Numbered from the stretch's first letter, positions 9,721 through 17,558 are shown. The stretch is 64,000 nt of DNA from Palsa-461 sp036844945 (GCA_036844945.1 DAIUEV010000010.1:1-64000), one strand, 5' to 3'. A program made the numbers and translations. The notes: generated by a model not told the origin, from the letters alone.

Positions 9721-10290
9721 TCAGACCTCCAAGAGCTCGTGCTCTTTGTGGTTGAGAAGCTCGTCGATGGCGCCCACCTGCGCGTGGGTGACCTTCTCGA
9801 GCTCTTTCTCGATCCGCTCGAGCTCGTCCGCCGTGAGCGAGCCGTCCTTCTCCAGATGCTCGAGCTCGTGGCGCGCGGCCCGTCGCAGGTTGCGCACCGC
9901 GATGCGCCCCTCCTCGGCCTGGTGCCGGACGACCTTGACCAGCTCCTTGCGGCGCTCCTCGGTGAGCGGCGGGAACGCGAGTCGGATCACGGTCCCGTCG
10001 TTCGCCGGGTTGATCCCGAGGTCGGACGCGCTGATGGCCTTTTCGATCGCGCCGAGCGACCCCTTGTCGTAGGGCGAGACCACGAGCAGCATCGCGTCGG
10101 GCACGCTGAAGCCGGCCAGCTGGCGCAGTGGGGTCTGGGTCCCGTAGTAGTCGACCATCAGGCTCTCGACCAGGGCCGGGGTGGCCCGGCCGGTGCGCAC
10201 CGAGGCGAACTCGTGCCTGGCGTGCTCGACCGCCTTCGCCATCTTGTCCTTGACCTCTTCGAGCACGACCTGGGCGAGCTCCTCGCTCAT
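9721..10290 (-). CDS. frr: Ribosome recycling factor
   Basis: Splits post-termination ribosomes together with EF-G. The 189 residues show the whole RRF fold: the long helical domain (VLEEVKDKMAKAVEHARHEF, then after the hinge LTEERRKELVKVVRHQAEEG and VRNLRRAARHELEHLEKDG), and the beta domain with VRTGRATPALVESLMVDYYG and the conserved PYDKGSLGAIEKAI. Length is within the normal 185-190. Its ATG overlaps the pyrH stop (ATGA), the classical pyrH-frr coupling. Confidence 0.97.
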   Translation of the reverse strand: MSEELAQVVLEEVKDKMAKAVEHARHEFASVRTGRATPALVESLMVDYYGTQTPLRQLAGFSVPDAMLLVVSPYDKGSLGAIEKAISASDLGINPANDGTVIRLAFPPLTEERRKELVKVVRHQAEEGRIAVRNLRRAARHELEHLEKDGSLTADELERIEKELEKVTHAQVGAIDELLNHKEHELLEV

Positions 10291-11006
10291 CGGACCAGCG
10301 TACCGATCTGTTCGCCGGAGAGCGCCCTGCGCAGGTTGCCCTCGGGCATCAGGTCGAACACCCGGATCGGGAGCCCGTTGTCCATGCAGAAGGTGATGGC
10401 GGTGAGGTCCATGACCCGCAGGTCCTTCGAGACCACATCCATGAAGGAGATCTCGTCGAACCGGGTCGCGCTCGGGTCGAGCCGGGGGTCGGCGCTGTAC
10501 ACCCCGTCCGCCCCACCGTGGGTGCCCTTGTAGAGCAGCTCGGCCTCGATCTCGGCGGCACGGAGCGCTGCCGAGGTGTCGGTCGTGAAGTACGGGTTCC
10601 CCATGCCGGCGGCGAGGAGGACCACCCGGCCCTTCTCGAGGTGACGGATGGCGCGGCGCCGGATGTAGGGCTCGGCGACCTCGGCCATGCTGATCGCGGT
10701 CAGCACCCGGGTGTCCTGGCCGTGCTGCTCGAGCGCGTCCTGGAGCGCCAGCGCGTTGATGACCGTCGCCAGCATCCCCATGTTGTCGGAGGTGGCCCGA
10801 TCCATCCCGGCGCCGGCGCCGATGGTCCCCCGCCAGATGTTGCCGCCGCCGACGACCACCGCGAGCTGGAGGTCGAGCTCGGCCCGGGCCGCTGCGATCT
10901 CGACGGCGAAACGTTCGACGACGCCCGCGTCGAGGGTCTCGACGGAGGAGGCCGACGCCAGCGCCTCGCCCGACATCTTCAGTACGACCCGCCTGTGGTC
11001 AGCCAC
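10287..11006 (-). CDS. pyrH: Uridylate kinase (UMP kinase)
   Basis: Phosphorylates UMP to UDP for pyrimidine nucleotide supply and belongs to the amino-acid-kinase family. The 239 residues begin with the GTG at 11006 (VADHRRVVLKMSGEAL). Motifs seen are the nucleotide/UMP site VVVGGGNIWRG, the GAGMDRATSDNMGMLATVINALALQD segment characteristic of bacterial PyrH, and GMGNPYFTTDTSAALRAAEIEAELL with GADGVYSADPR. A much longer upstream reading frame overlaps tsf and is discarded because the kinase fold starts here. It lies 29 bp after tsf and overlaps frr. Confidence 0.96.
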   Translation of the reverse strand: MADHRRVVLKMSGEALASASSVETLDAGVVERFAVEIAAARAELDLQLAVVVGGGNIWRGTIGAGAGMDRATSDNMGMLATVINALALQDALEQHGQDTRVLTAISMAEVAEPYIRRRAIRHLEKGRVVLLAAGMGNPYFTTDTSAALRAAEIEAELLYKGTHGGADGVYSADPRLDPSATRFDEISFMDVVSKDLRVMDLTAITFCMDNGLPIRVFDLMPEGNLRRALSGEQIGTLVR

Positions 11007-11035
11007 GCGCCGCCCCCAAATCGGCCCCGACGATC

Positions 11036-11830
11036 CTAAATGCCGATGAACACCTGAGCGAAGGCCACGATCTCGGCCGAGCCCAGGACGGCGCCCACGG
11101 TCTGCTTGTCGTCGTGTGCGGAGGGCTGTTCGAGGAGGACCCGCTCCTTGAACCACCCGTTGAGCCTGCCCTCCACGATCTTCGGGAGAGCGGCCTCGGG
11201 TTTGCCCTCGTTGCGCGACAGCGCCTCCAGGGTCTGGCGCTCCTCTTCGACCTCGGCCTCGGGAACTTCCTCCCGGCGCAGGTAGGTCGGCTTCGAGAAC
11301 GCCGCGGTCAGCGCGACCTCGTGGGCCAGCTCCGTCGTGCCGCCCTTCAGCACCACGGCCACCGCGTTGACCCCGCGGCCGGCCTGTTGGTGGAGGTAGG
11401 TGTCGACGACCTCCCCCTCCTTCGCCTCGAGCCGGAACACCCGCCCGATCGAGATGTTCTCCTTCAGCGTCGTCGCCAGGTGCTCGACCTCGCCACTGCG
11501 CTGCGCGATCGCATCCTCGCCGGCGGAGGCGACGAGGGCGGCCAGGTCGTCGGCGACCGCAACGAACTCGGCACCCTTGGCCACGAAGTCGGTCTCGCAT
11601 CGCAACTCGACGATGGCGGCAACGTTGTGGTCCTTCACCACCGCGACCGCGCCCTGACTGGCTTCACGCTCCTCGCGCTTTTGCATCTGGGCGAGGCCGT
11701 GCTCGCGAAGCCACTGGGCGGCGGCATCCATGTCGCCGTCGCACGCCTCGAGGGCGCGCTTCGCGTCCATCATCCCGGCGGCGGTCTCCTGTCGGAGCCG
11801 CTGCACGTCCTTGGCCGTGAAGTTGGCCAC
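11036..11830 (-). CDS. tsf: Elongation factor Ts
   Basis: Nucleotide exchange factor for EF-Tu. Its 264 residues have the N-terminal UBA-like domain (FTAKDVQRLRQETAAGMMDAKRAL), the TDFV motif that contacts EF-Tu (ELRCETDFVAKGAEF), and the C-terminal core domains ending QTVGAVLGSAEIVAFAQVFIG. Length is slightly shorter than E. coli Ts and similar to other actinobacteria. Only 2 bp separate it from rpsB, and it is followed by pyrH and frr, the conserved rpsB-tsf-pyrH-frr block. Confidence 0.97.
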   Translation of the reverse strand: MANFTAKDVQRLRQETAAGMMDAKRALEACDGDMDAAAQWLREHGLAQMQKREEREASQGAVAVVKDHNVAAIVELRCETDFVAKGAEFVAVADDLAALVASAGEDAIAQRSGEVEHLATTLKENISIGRVFRLEAKEGEVVDTYLHQQAGRGVNAVAVVLKGGTTELAHEVALTAAFSKPTYLRREEVPEAEVEEERQTLEALSRNEGKPEAALPKIVEGRLNGWFKERVLLEQPSAHDDKQTVGAVLGSAEIVAFAQVFIGI

Positions 11831-11832
11831 TC

Positions 11833-12765
11833 CTACTCCTCCGCGCCGTCGTCCGGCTCGGCGACGGCGGCTGTCTCGGGCTGGGGCTCGGGCTCGGCGA
11901 CCGCCACCGCGGCGACGGCGGGCGACGCCTCAGTCGCGTCCGCGGTGTCGGCGACGTCATCGCCCGGCGGGGGTGGGGGCGGGGGGGCCGCCGCGCGCGC
12001 CGGTCGTGGCGGGGGCGGAGGCGGGGGCGTCGGTGCACCGTTGGCCGAGTCGTCGCCCGGCTTGGTGGTCGGCCGGTTGCCCGAGATGTACCGGCCCTCC
12101 CGGACCGCCTCGGCGACCACCCGGCACATGAGCGCTCCCGAGCGGATCGCGTCGTCGTTGCCGGGGATCACATAGGTGATGATGTCCGGGTCGCAGTTCG
12201 TGTCGACGACCGCGACCACCGGCATGTGGAGCTTGTTCGCCTCGGTGACCGCGATGTGCTCCTTCTTCGTGTCGATCACGAAGATCGCGTCGGGCAGCCG
12301 GTCGAGGCCGCTGATCCCGCCGAGGTTCCGCTTCAGCTTGTCGAGCTCGCGGACGTGACGCAGCGCCTCTCGCTTGGGCATGCCGTCGAAGTCGCCGGCG
12401 GACTGCATCGTCTCGAGCTCCTGCATCCTCTTCACCCGCGAGCTCACGGTGGTGAAGTTGGTGAGCATCCCGCCCAGCCAGCGCTGGTTCACATACGGCA
12501 TGCCGCACGCCCGGGCGTACTCGGCCACCGGGCCCTGGGTCTGCTTCTTCGTGCCGACGAAGAGGACCTTGCCCCCGCCCGCGACGAGGTCGCGGATGAA
12601 CGAGTAGGCGGACTCGACCCCCTCGAGGGTCTTGTGCAGGTCGATCAGGTAGATCCCGTTGCGCTCGCCCAGGATGTAGCGGCGCATCTTCGGGTTCCAG
12701 CGGCGGGTCTGATGCCCGAAGTGCACTCCGGCCTCGAGCATCTGGCGCATCGTGACGACGGCCAT
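11833..12765 (-). CDS. rpsB: 30S ribosomal protein S2 with poly-proline C-terminal tail
   Basis: Small-subunit protein at the mRNA exit side. Residues 1-235 are canonical S2 (MRQMLEAGVHFGHQTRRWNPKM, LFVGTKKQ, YVNQRWLGGMLTNF, DAIFVIDTKKEHIAVTEA, PGNDDAIRSG). Residues 236-310 form an added low-complexity tail containing two uninterrupted runs of seven prolines (247-253 and 261-267), followed by an Ala/Glu/Pro acidic stretch. The runs should stall ribosomes unless EF-P helps. It is the first gene of the long rpsB-to-proS unit. The Shine-Dalgarno GGAGG lies about 10 bases before the ATG. Confidence 0.96.
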   Translation of the reverse strand: MAVVTMRQMLEAGVHFGHQTRRWNPKMRRYILGERNGIYLIDLHKTLEGVESAYSFIRDLVAGGGKVLFVGTKKQTQGPVAEYARACGMPYVNQRWLGGMLTNFTTVSSRVKRMQELETMQSAGDFDGMPKREALRHVRELDKLKRNLGGISGLDRLPDAIFVIDTKKEHIAVTEANKLHMPVVAVVDTNCDPDIITYVIPGNDDAIRSGALMCRVVAEAVREGRYISGNRPTTKPGDDSANGAPTPPPPPPPRPARAAAPPPPPPPGDDVADTADATEASPAVAAVAVAEPEPQPETAAVAEPDDGAEE

Positions 12766-12887
12766 GGGTTGACGTCCTCCAGTCGGTTGAACCTCCCCGG
12801 GCGCAGCACCTCCGTGGAGGCGACCGTTGGAACGCGCTCGGGTGCGTGGTTTGAAGAGATTGCCGCTCCCGTTCGGAAGCGCCGCAC

Positions 12888-12893
12888 AGTGTA
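12888..12893 (-). promoter_or_regulatory. Candidate -10 element of the rpsB promoter
   Basis: In the 165-bp gap between xerC and rpsB the minus strand contains TACACT. The hexamer TTCGTC lies 18 bases upstream and is a weak -35. Transcription would begin about 115 bases before the rpsB ATG, leaving a leader long enough for S2-type autoregulation. The gap otherwise shows only short GC-rich inverted repeats. The call rests on hexamer resemblance only. Confidence 0.35.
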
Positions 12894-12930
12894 CCCGGGC
12901 GGCTCGGGGGGGACGAACGAGCGTTCCGGC

Positions 12931-13863
12931 TCAGGCCCTCGGGTGGGTCCCCCGATAGACCGAGACCAGGCGTTCCTTGCTCACGTGCGTGTACACCTGG
13001 GTGGTCTGGAGGCTCGAGTGGCCGAGCAGCTCCTGGACCACCCGCAGGTCGGCTCCGCCGTCCAAGAGGTGGGTGGCGAAGCTGTGCCGCAGCGCGTGGG
13101 GGTGGGTGGGCACTGGGGAACGCCGGTCGAGGATCCGACGGACGTCTCGGGGCCCGAGGCGGTTGCCCACCCGATTCAGGAACACCGCCTCGGCGGGGCT
13201 GTGCGGACGGGCCAGCTCCACCCGACCCCGGCGCAGCCAGGCGTCGAGCGCCTCGGCGGCCCGGTCGTGGATCGGCACCTGGCGTTCCTTGTTCCCCTTC
13301 CCGGTGACCGTCACGATGCGGTGCCGCAGGTCGAGACCGGCCCGGTCGAGCCCGCAGAGCTCGGCCACCCGCAGGCCGGCGGCGTACAGGAGCTCGAGCA
13401 CCGCGAGGTCGCGCAGCTCGGTCGCCCGCTCGAGCGGGTCGTCCCCGCCGCTCCGCGGGGTGGGGTCGAGCATGCCGTCCAGCTCCTGGTGCGACAGCAC
13501 CCGGGGCAGCCGGCCGTTCGCCTTGGGCGCCGACAGCCCCCTCGCCGGGTCGACCTCGATCAACCCGCGGCGTCGGCACCACGAGAAGTAGGCACGCACC
13601 GCGGCCGCCTTGCGGGCCACCGAGGCGCGGGCGTAGCGCCGGGTGGCGAGGAACGCGAGGTAGCGGCGCAGAAGGATGCGGTCCACGCCGCGCGGGTGGT
13701 CGACCCCGCCGCGCGCCGCCCACTCGGCGAAGGCGGCCAGGTCGGAGCGGTAGGCCCGCCGCGTTGCCTCGGAGCGGGCGCCGAGCGACTGCGCGAACGC
13801 GCCGAACTGCCACTCCGCCGCGTCGGGAGGGCCGGCGGCGGGCGCGCGGGCGGACACCGGCAT
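12931..13863 (-). CDS. xerC: Tyrosine recombinase XerC
   Basis: Site-specific recombinase that resolves chromosome dimers at dif. The 310 residues contain a SAM-like N-terminal domain (EATRRAYRSDLAAFAEW) and the catalytic domain with Arg (YAAGLRVAELCGL), Lys (VTGKGNKERQVP), HxxR (HPHALRHSFATHLL), the second His (LLGHSSLQTTQ) and Tyr (VYTHV). All six active-site positions are present. The ATG at 13863 is very close to a GGAGGT; the GTG two codons in (13857) has better spacing. Its position upstream of rpsB matches xerC in mycobacteria, so it is a housekeeping recombinase rather than a phage integrase. Confidence 0.9.
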   Translation of the reverse strand: MPVSARAPAAGPPDAAEWQFGAFAQSLGARSEATRRAYRSDLAAFAEWAARGGVDHPRGVDRILLRRYLAFLATRRYARASVARKAAAVRAYFSWCRRRGLIEVDPARGLSAPKANGRLPRVLSHQELDGMLDPTPRSGGDDPLERATELRDLAVLELLYAAGLRVAELCGLDRAGLDLRHRIVTVTGKGNKERQVPIHDRAAEALDAWLRRGRVELARPHSPAEAVFLNRVGNRLGPRDVRRILDRRSPVPTHPHALRHSFATHLLDGGADLRVVQELLGHSSLQTTQVYTHVSKERLVSVYRGTHPRA

Positions 13864-13941
13864 GACCTCCACGCTAGGGCCGAGCGTCATCCCTGGTAGG
13901 GACGGTGCACGGCGAGGCATGGACGCGAATTGGTCTATGGC

Positions 13942-13963
13942 ATGATCGGCCGGGATGATCGGC
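13942..13963 (+). repeat. 9-bp direct repeat upstream of mtrA
   Basis: ATGATCGGC occurs at 13942-13950 and again at 13955-13963, 13 bases apart start to start, ending 26 bases before the mtrA ATG. OmpR-class regulators bind tandem direct half-sites, so this is a possible autoregulatory site. The period is a little longer than the usual 10-11 bp, and the repeat may be chance. Confidence 0.4.
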
Positions 13964-13989
13964 ACGACCCGGACAAGCGAGGCGAGTGC

Positions 13990-14673
13990 ATGAGCAGTCG
14001 GATCCTGGTGGTGGAGGACGACGAGAGGATCCGCTCCTCGATGCGGCTCGCCCTCGAAGAGGAGGGCTACGAGGTCGACGACGTCGCGAGCGGCGAGGAG
14101 GCGCTCGACCACTTCTCGGCGCAGGCCCCCGACGTCACCCTCATCGACCTCATGCTGCCCGGCATGGACGGGTTCGAGTGCTGTCGGGCGCTGCGCCGGC
14201 AGAGCGCGGTCCCGATCATCATGGTCACGGCCCGCACCGACACCCACGACATCGTGGCCGGACTCGAGGCCGGGGCCGACGACTACGTCACGAAGCCGTT
14301 CGTGGCCAAGGAGCTCGGGGCCCGGATCCGCGCGCTGCTCCGTCGGGCCCGGCCCGCCGAGGAGGAGCCCCGGGTCCTCACCTTCGGCGACCTCGAGCTG
14401 ATCCCCGAACAAGGGGTGCTCCGGCACCGCGACGGCGAGGACGTCCACTGCACGAGGACGGAGTTCCGGCTCCTCTGCGAGCTCGCCACCAACCCCAACA
14501 AGGTGCTGACGCGCGAGCAGCTGCTCGACCGGGTCTGGGGCTACGACTACTTCGGCGACGGCCGGCTGGTCGACGTCCACATCCGCCGCTTGCGGACCAA
14601 GGTGGAGCCGGACCCGGCGCTGCCCCGCCACATCCTCACCGTCCGCGGCATGGGCTACAAGCTGGTCCCCTGA
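13990..14673 (+). CDS. mtrA: OmpR-family response regulator (MtrA-like)
   Basis: DNA-binding regulator of a two-component system. The 227 residues comprise a receiver domain with acidic pocket (E9, D10, D11), phospho-acceptor D53 in LIDLMLPGMDGFE, Thr in MVTART and Lys in DDYVTKPF. A winged-helix output domain follows (TRTEFRLLCELA, VDVHIRRLRTKVE, TVRGMGYKL). The ATG at 13990 is chosen because the receiver fold starts there and a GAGG lies at good spacing. The order regulator-kinase-GerMN lipoprotein matches mycobacterial mtrA-mtrB-lpqB, which controls cell-wall and division genes. The kinase gene begins 1 bp after the stop. Confidence 0.88.
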   Translation: MSSRILVVEDDERIRSSMRLALEEEGYEVDDVASGEEALDHFSAQAPDVTLIDLMLPGMDGFECCRALRRQSAVPIIMVTARTDTHDIVAGLEAGADDYVTKPFVAKELGARIRALLRRARPAEEEPRVLTFGDLELIPEQGVLRHRDGEDVHCTRTEFRLLCELATNPNKVLTREQLLDRVWGYDYFGDGRLVDVHIRRLRTKVEPDPALPRHILTVRGMGYKLVP

Positions 14674-14674
14674 C

Positions 14675-16177
14675 GTGACCGACGGGGCGGTGGCCGAGGC
14701 GCCCCCCGCTCGTGCCGACCGGTTGCGCCATCTCCTCCGTGGCCCGGTCGAGGTCTGGGAACGCCTCGGTCTGCGGGCCCGCATCACCGGCCTCTTCGCG
14801 TTGGGCGCCCTGCTGCTGTCGATCCTCATGGGAGGACTGTCCTTCTACACGGCGTCCCACTTCTTGGTGAGCGACCAGATCAACGCTTCGATCAAGCAGT
14901 CCCTCGCCGGCACCCCGACCCTCGAACAAGGGCTGGCCGTGCCGAGGGCGGACGAGTTCACGCTGCTCGCCAGCGTGAACTCCACCACCGGGGCGACCAC
15001 CTCGGTGCTGTTCTTCGGCGGCAACCAGTACTCGACCAACACCTTCAGCGTCTCGATCAACGACCTCCCCGAGGGACTCCGGACGCTCGTGCGGAACGGG
15101 ACCCCCGCGACCGAGACCTTCGACCTCAACAACCATCCCCAGGTCGCGGTCGGGATCCCACTGCCCACGGTCCACGCCCGCTATTTCGCGATCTTCGACC
15201 TGAACGACCTCGACCACACCCTGCACGTGCTGGCCCTCGCCCTCGTCGTCGGCGGACTCGTGACGACCGTGCTCGGGGGGCTGATCGGCCGGCTGGCCAG
15301 CGGCCGCTCGCTGCGCCCCCTGACCGCGGTCTCCCGGGCGGCGGTCGCAATCGCCCGCGGCGACCTCGACACGCGGCTCCGCGCCACCACCGAGGACCCG
15401 GACCTCACCGGGCTGACCCGGTCCTTCAACCTGATGGTCGACCAACTCCAGGACCGGATCGAGCGCGACGCCCGGTTCGCGTCGGACGTCAGCCACGAGC
15501 TGCGCTCCCCGCTCACCACCATCGCCAACACCCTGAACGTGCTGGAGGCCCACTCGAGCGAGCTCAGCCCGCGGGCCGGCCAAGCCCTCGAGCTCCTCGG
15601 CGGCGACCTCCGCCGCTTCGAGCGGATGGTGGCCGAGCTGCTCGAGATCTCCCGCTCCGACACCGGTTCGGCGGAGATGTCGCTCGAGTTCGTCGACGCC
15701 GGCGAGCTGGTGCGCCAGGCCGTCGCCGCCGGGGTGAGGACGCTGCCCGAGGCGGTCGCTCCGCCACAGGTGTGGATCGACCCGCTGCTCGACGACACCA
15801 TCTTGAACGTCGACAAACGCCGCTTCGAGCGGGTGATGACCAACCTGTTGGAGAACGCCGCCCTCTACGGCGGGGGGGCCACCCGGGTCGCGGCCGAGCC
15901 CGGCCCGGACCGGCGGGGGCTGCCGACGATGGTGGTGGCGGTCGAGGACCACGGTCCGGGGGTTCCGCTCGGGGAGCGCCGCCGGATCTTCGACCGCTTC
16001 TATCGGGGCCAGACCGCCGGCCGGCGGGGCGCCAGCACCGGGACGGGCCTCGGGCTCGCGCTGGTCGCCGAGCACGTGCGGCTGCTCGGCGGGCTCGTCG
16101 GCATCGAGGACGCACCGGGTGGCGGCGCCCGCTTCACGGTCGAGCTGCCCGTGACCGATGGCGAGGAACCCGGGTGA
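14675..16177 (+). CDS. mtrB: Sensor histidine kinase (MtrB-like)
   Basis: Membrane kinase partner of the preceding regulator. The 500 residues are laid out as cytosolic lead, TM1 (about 37-58), an extracellular sensor region of about 120 residues, TM2 (about 183-205), HAMP (206-262), a HisKA domain with His274 in SDVSHELRSPLTT, and a HATPase domain. The latter has the N box (RVMTNLLENAALYG), G1 (EDHGPGVP), F box (RRIFDRFYRG) and G2 (GTGLGLALVAEHV). The start is a GTG one base after mtrA and its stop overlaps the GerMN gene (GTGA), so the three genes form one operon. The signal sensed is unknown. Confidence 0.9.
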   Translation: MTDGAVAEAPPARADRLRHLLRGPVEVWERLGLRARITGLFALGALLLSILMGGLSFYTASHFLVSDQINASIKQSLAGTPTLEQGLAVPRADEFTLLASVNSTTGATTSVLFFGGNQYSTNTFSVSINDLPEGLRTLVRNGTPATETFDLNNHPQVAVGIPLPTVHARYFAIFDLNDLDHTLHVLALALVVGGLVTTVLGGLIGRLASGRSLRPLTAVSRAAVAIARGDLDTRLRATTEDPDLTGLTRSFNLMVDQLQDRIERDARFASDVSHELRSPLTTIANTLNVLEAHSSELSPRAGQALELLGGDLRRFERMVAELLEISRSDTGSAEMSLEFVDAGELVRQAVAAGVRTLPEAVAPPQVWIDPLLDDTILNVDKRRFERVMTNLLENAALYGGGATRVAAEPGPDRRGLPTMVVAVEDHGPGVPLGERRRIFDRFYRGQTAGRRGASTGTGLGLALVAEHVRLLGGLVGIEDAPGGGARFTVELPVTDGEEPG

Positions 16178-16785
16178 GGCGACGACTCGGGGGGGTGGCG
16201 GCGCTCTGTCTGGCGCTGTCCGCCTGTGGGATCTCGACGACCGGGGGGGCGAGGGCGATCTCGCACGCGCAGCTGCCGAAGGGTCCCCAGGTGGTCCCGA
16301 CGACCGCGCCCAGCGTCTGCCGGCCGGGTTGCGCCACGGTGACCATCGTGTTCCTCGACTCCACCAACAACCTCGCGCCGGTCGCGGTGCAGCGGCTCCT
16401 CCCGCCCCAGTCGGACCAGCTGTCGACCATCGTGCGGGCGCTGCTCTCGGGGCCGGCCCAGGCCGAACAGCTGCGCGGTCTCACCAGCCAGATCCCCACC
16501 TCGACGGAGCTGCTCAACACCCCGAACCCTCTGAAGGGATCCAACCAGGTGACGGTCGACCTCTCGAGGGACTTCATCGCCGGGAACTCGCTCCTCCAGG
16601 AGCAGGAGGTCGAGCAGGTCGTCTACACCATCGCGTGCGCGGTCACGCCGACCACCGGGGTGCAGTTCGAGGTGGAGGGGAACCCACAGCCGGTGCCGAT
16701 CGCGAGCGGCACCACCGTCAACGGGCCGGTGTCGGCCGCAGCCGACTACGGGTTCGGGGCGTTCAACTGTACGCCGACGAGCTAG
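16174..16785 (+). CDS. GerMN-domain lipoprotein, reduced LpqB-like
   Basis: Secreted lipoprotein probably anchored outside the membrane. The GTG start at 16174 overlaps the kinase stop and gives a lipoprotein signal (RRRLGG, hydrophobic run, lipobox LSAC with Cys at about residue 18). Residues ~55-190 are a GerMN/sporulation-type domain (ATVTIVFLDSTNNLAPV, LLSGPAQAEQLRGLTSQIP, VTVDLSRDF). In mycobacteria the third gene of the mtrAB operon is LpqB, about 580 residues with GerMN plus a beta-propeller. Here only the GerMN part is present (203 residues). The 3' end overlaps the convergent rsfS gene by 23 bp. Confidence 0.85.
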   Translation: MRRRLGGVAALCLALSACGISTTGGARAISHAQLPKGPQVVPTTAPSVCRPGCATVTIVFLDSTNNLAPVAVQRLLPPQSDQLSTIVRALLSGPAQAEQLRGLTSQIPTSTELLNTPNPLKGSNQVTVDLSRDFIAGNSLLQEQEVEQVVYTIACAVTPTTGVQFEVEGNPQPVPIASGTTVNGPVSAAADYGFGAFNCTPTS

Positions 16786-17203
16786 ACGAGCTAGCCGACA
16801 GCCGGCCGCGGCCCGGCTCCTGCCAGGCGATCCGCGGCGCCCCCGACCAGAGGTGCTCGAGGTCGTAGTAGCCGCGGGTCTCGCCGGCGAAGACGTGCAC
16901 CACGAAGTCCCCGTAGTCCATGAGCACCCAGCTCGCGTCGCGCAGACCCTCGACCGCCATCGGGGCGGTCCCGTCGTGGTCCTTCACCCGGCGCTCCACC
17001 TCTTCGACCAGCGCCCGCACCTGGCGGTCGTTGCGCCCCGAAGTCACCACGAACGCGTCGACGACCCCGAGCAGGTCGCCCATCGCGAGGACCACGGTGT
17101 CCTCGCCCAGTTTCTCGTCGGCGGCGCGCGCCGCGACGAGCGCGGAGTCGGGAACCACCGGTGGGCCGGCGGTCGCGACGGTGGTGGCCGGGGCAGCGCT
17201 CAT
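16763..17203 (-). CDS. rsfS: Ribosomal silencing factor RsfS
   Basis: Binds L14 on the 50S subunit and blocks subunit joining in stationary phase. The 146 residues contain the family core: AARAADEKLGEDTVVLAMGDLLGVVDAFVVTSG, then RQVRALVEEVERRVKD, and the signature WVLMDYGDFVVHVFAGETRGYYDLEHLW. The last ten or so residues are almost all serine and derive from a 9-bp duplication shared with the convergent lipoprotein gene. It lies 73 bp downstream of a small membrane-protein gene, in the usual nadD-rsfS neighbourhood. Confidence 0.94.
   Translation of the reverse strand: MSAAPATTVATAGPPVVPDSALVAARAADEKLGEDTVVLAMGDLLGVVDAFVVTSGRNDRQVRALVEEVERRVKDHDGTAPMAVEGLRDASWVLMDYGDFVVHVFAGETRGYYDLEHLWSGAPRIAWQEPGRGRLSASSSSSSAYS
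16776..16793. repeat. Tandem 9-bp duplication at the convergent GerMN/rsfS ends
   Basis: GACGAGCTA is repeated back to back. On the plus strand the first copy supplies the TAG stop of the lipoprotein gene. On the minus strand both copies encode the Ser-rich end of RsfS. It looks like a small slippage duplication at the overlapping 3' ends of two genes. Confidence 0.7.
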
Positions 17204-17276
17204 TCGCCTCCTTGTTCGGTGTCGGGAGCGGGACTGCGGCTGACGCGCCGTCCCCGAACCGCTCGGAGGACGACCG

Positions 17277-17558
17277 TCAATGAATCATGTCCAGGACGGC
17301 GACCGTGGCCCCCAGCGCGACGGCCAGCACCCCGAGGCCGGCCAGCGCGTCTCGCCGACGGAGCCGACGCGCGACGTGCAGATCGCGCCGGCTGGCGAGG
17401 ACCGGGTTCTCCGTCGGCGCCCCGAGCGCGTCGGGCTGGGCGACGGGGGGCGGCGGAACCGACAACGTCGCCCGGGCCACCACGACCGGTCGCTTCGACC
17501 GGGCGCCCGACCGGCCCGAGACGCCGCGCGATCGGGCCCTGACTCCGGCGACTGTCAT
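17277..17558 (-). CDS. Small membrane protein between nadD and rsfS
   Basis: A 93-residue product whose ATG overlaps the nadD stop (ATGA). The first ~68 residues are Arg/Pro rich and soluble. The C-terminus has a single hydrophobic segment (about 72-90: ALAGLGVLAVALGATVAVL), so it is likely a tail-type single-pass membrane protein with a basic cytosolic region. I recognise no family. In other actinobacteria this slot often holds an LCP or small membrane protein, so position may be conserved while sequence is not. Coupling to nadD supports that it is translated. Confidence 0.65.
   Translation of the reverse strand: MTVAGVRARSRGVSGRSGARSKRPVVVARATLSVPPPPVAQPDALGAPTENPVLASRRDLHVARRLRRRDALAGLGVLAVALGATVAVLDMIH

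Noticed and set aside
11955..12035. G-rich tract in rpsB as a nucleic-acid repeat or G-quadruplex element
   Set aside because: The tract is explained by codons for the two proline runs, and the frame is preserved through it. A quadruplex role cannot be supported from sequence alone.
12931..13863. Tyrosine recombinase as a sign of a prophage or genomic island
   Set aside because: It is the housekeeping XerC at its usual place next to rpsB. There are no attachment repeats or phage genes around it.
12931..14829. Extended 632-codon version of the recombinase
   Set aside because: The extra N-terminal part lies antisense to mtrA and mtrB and has no recombinase features. The short form starting at 13863 is complete.
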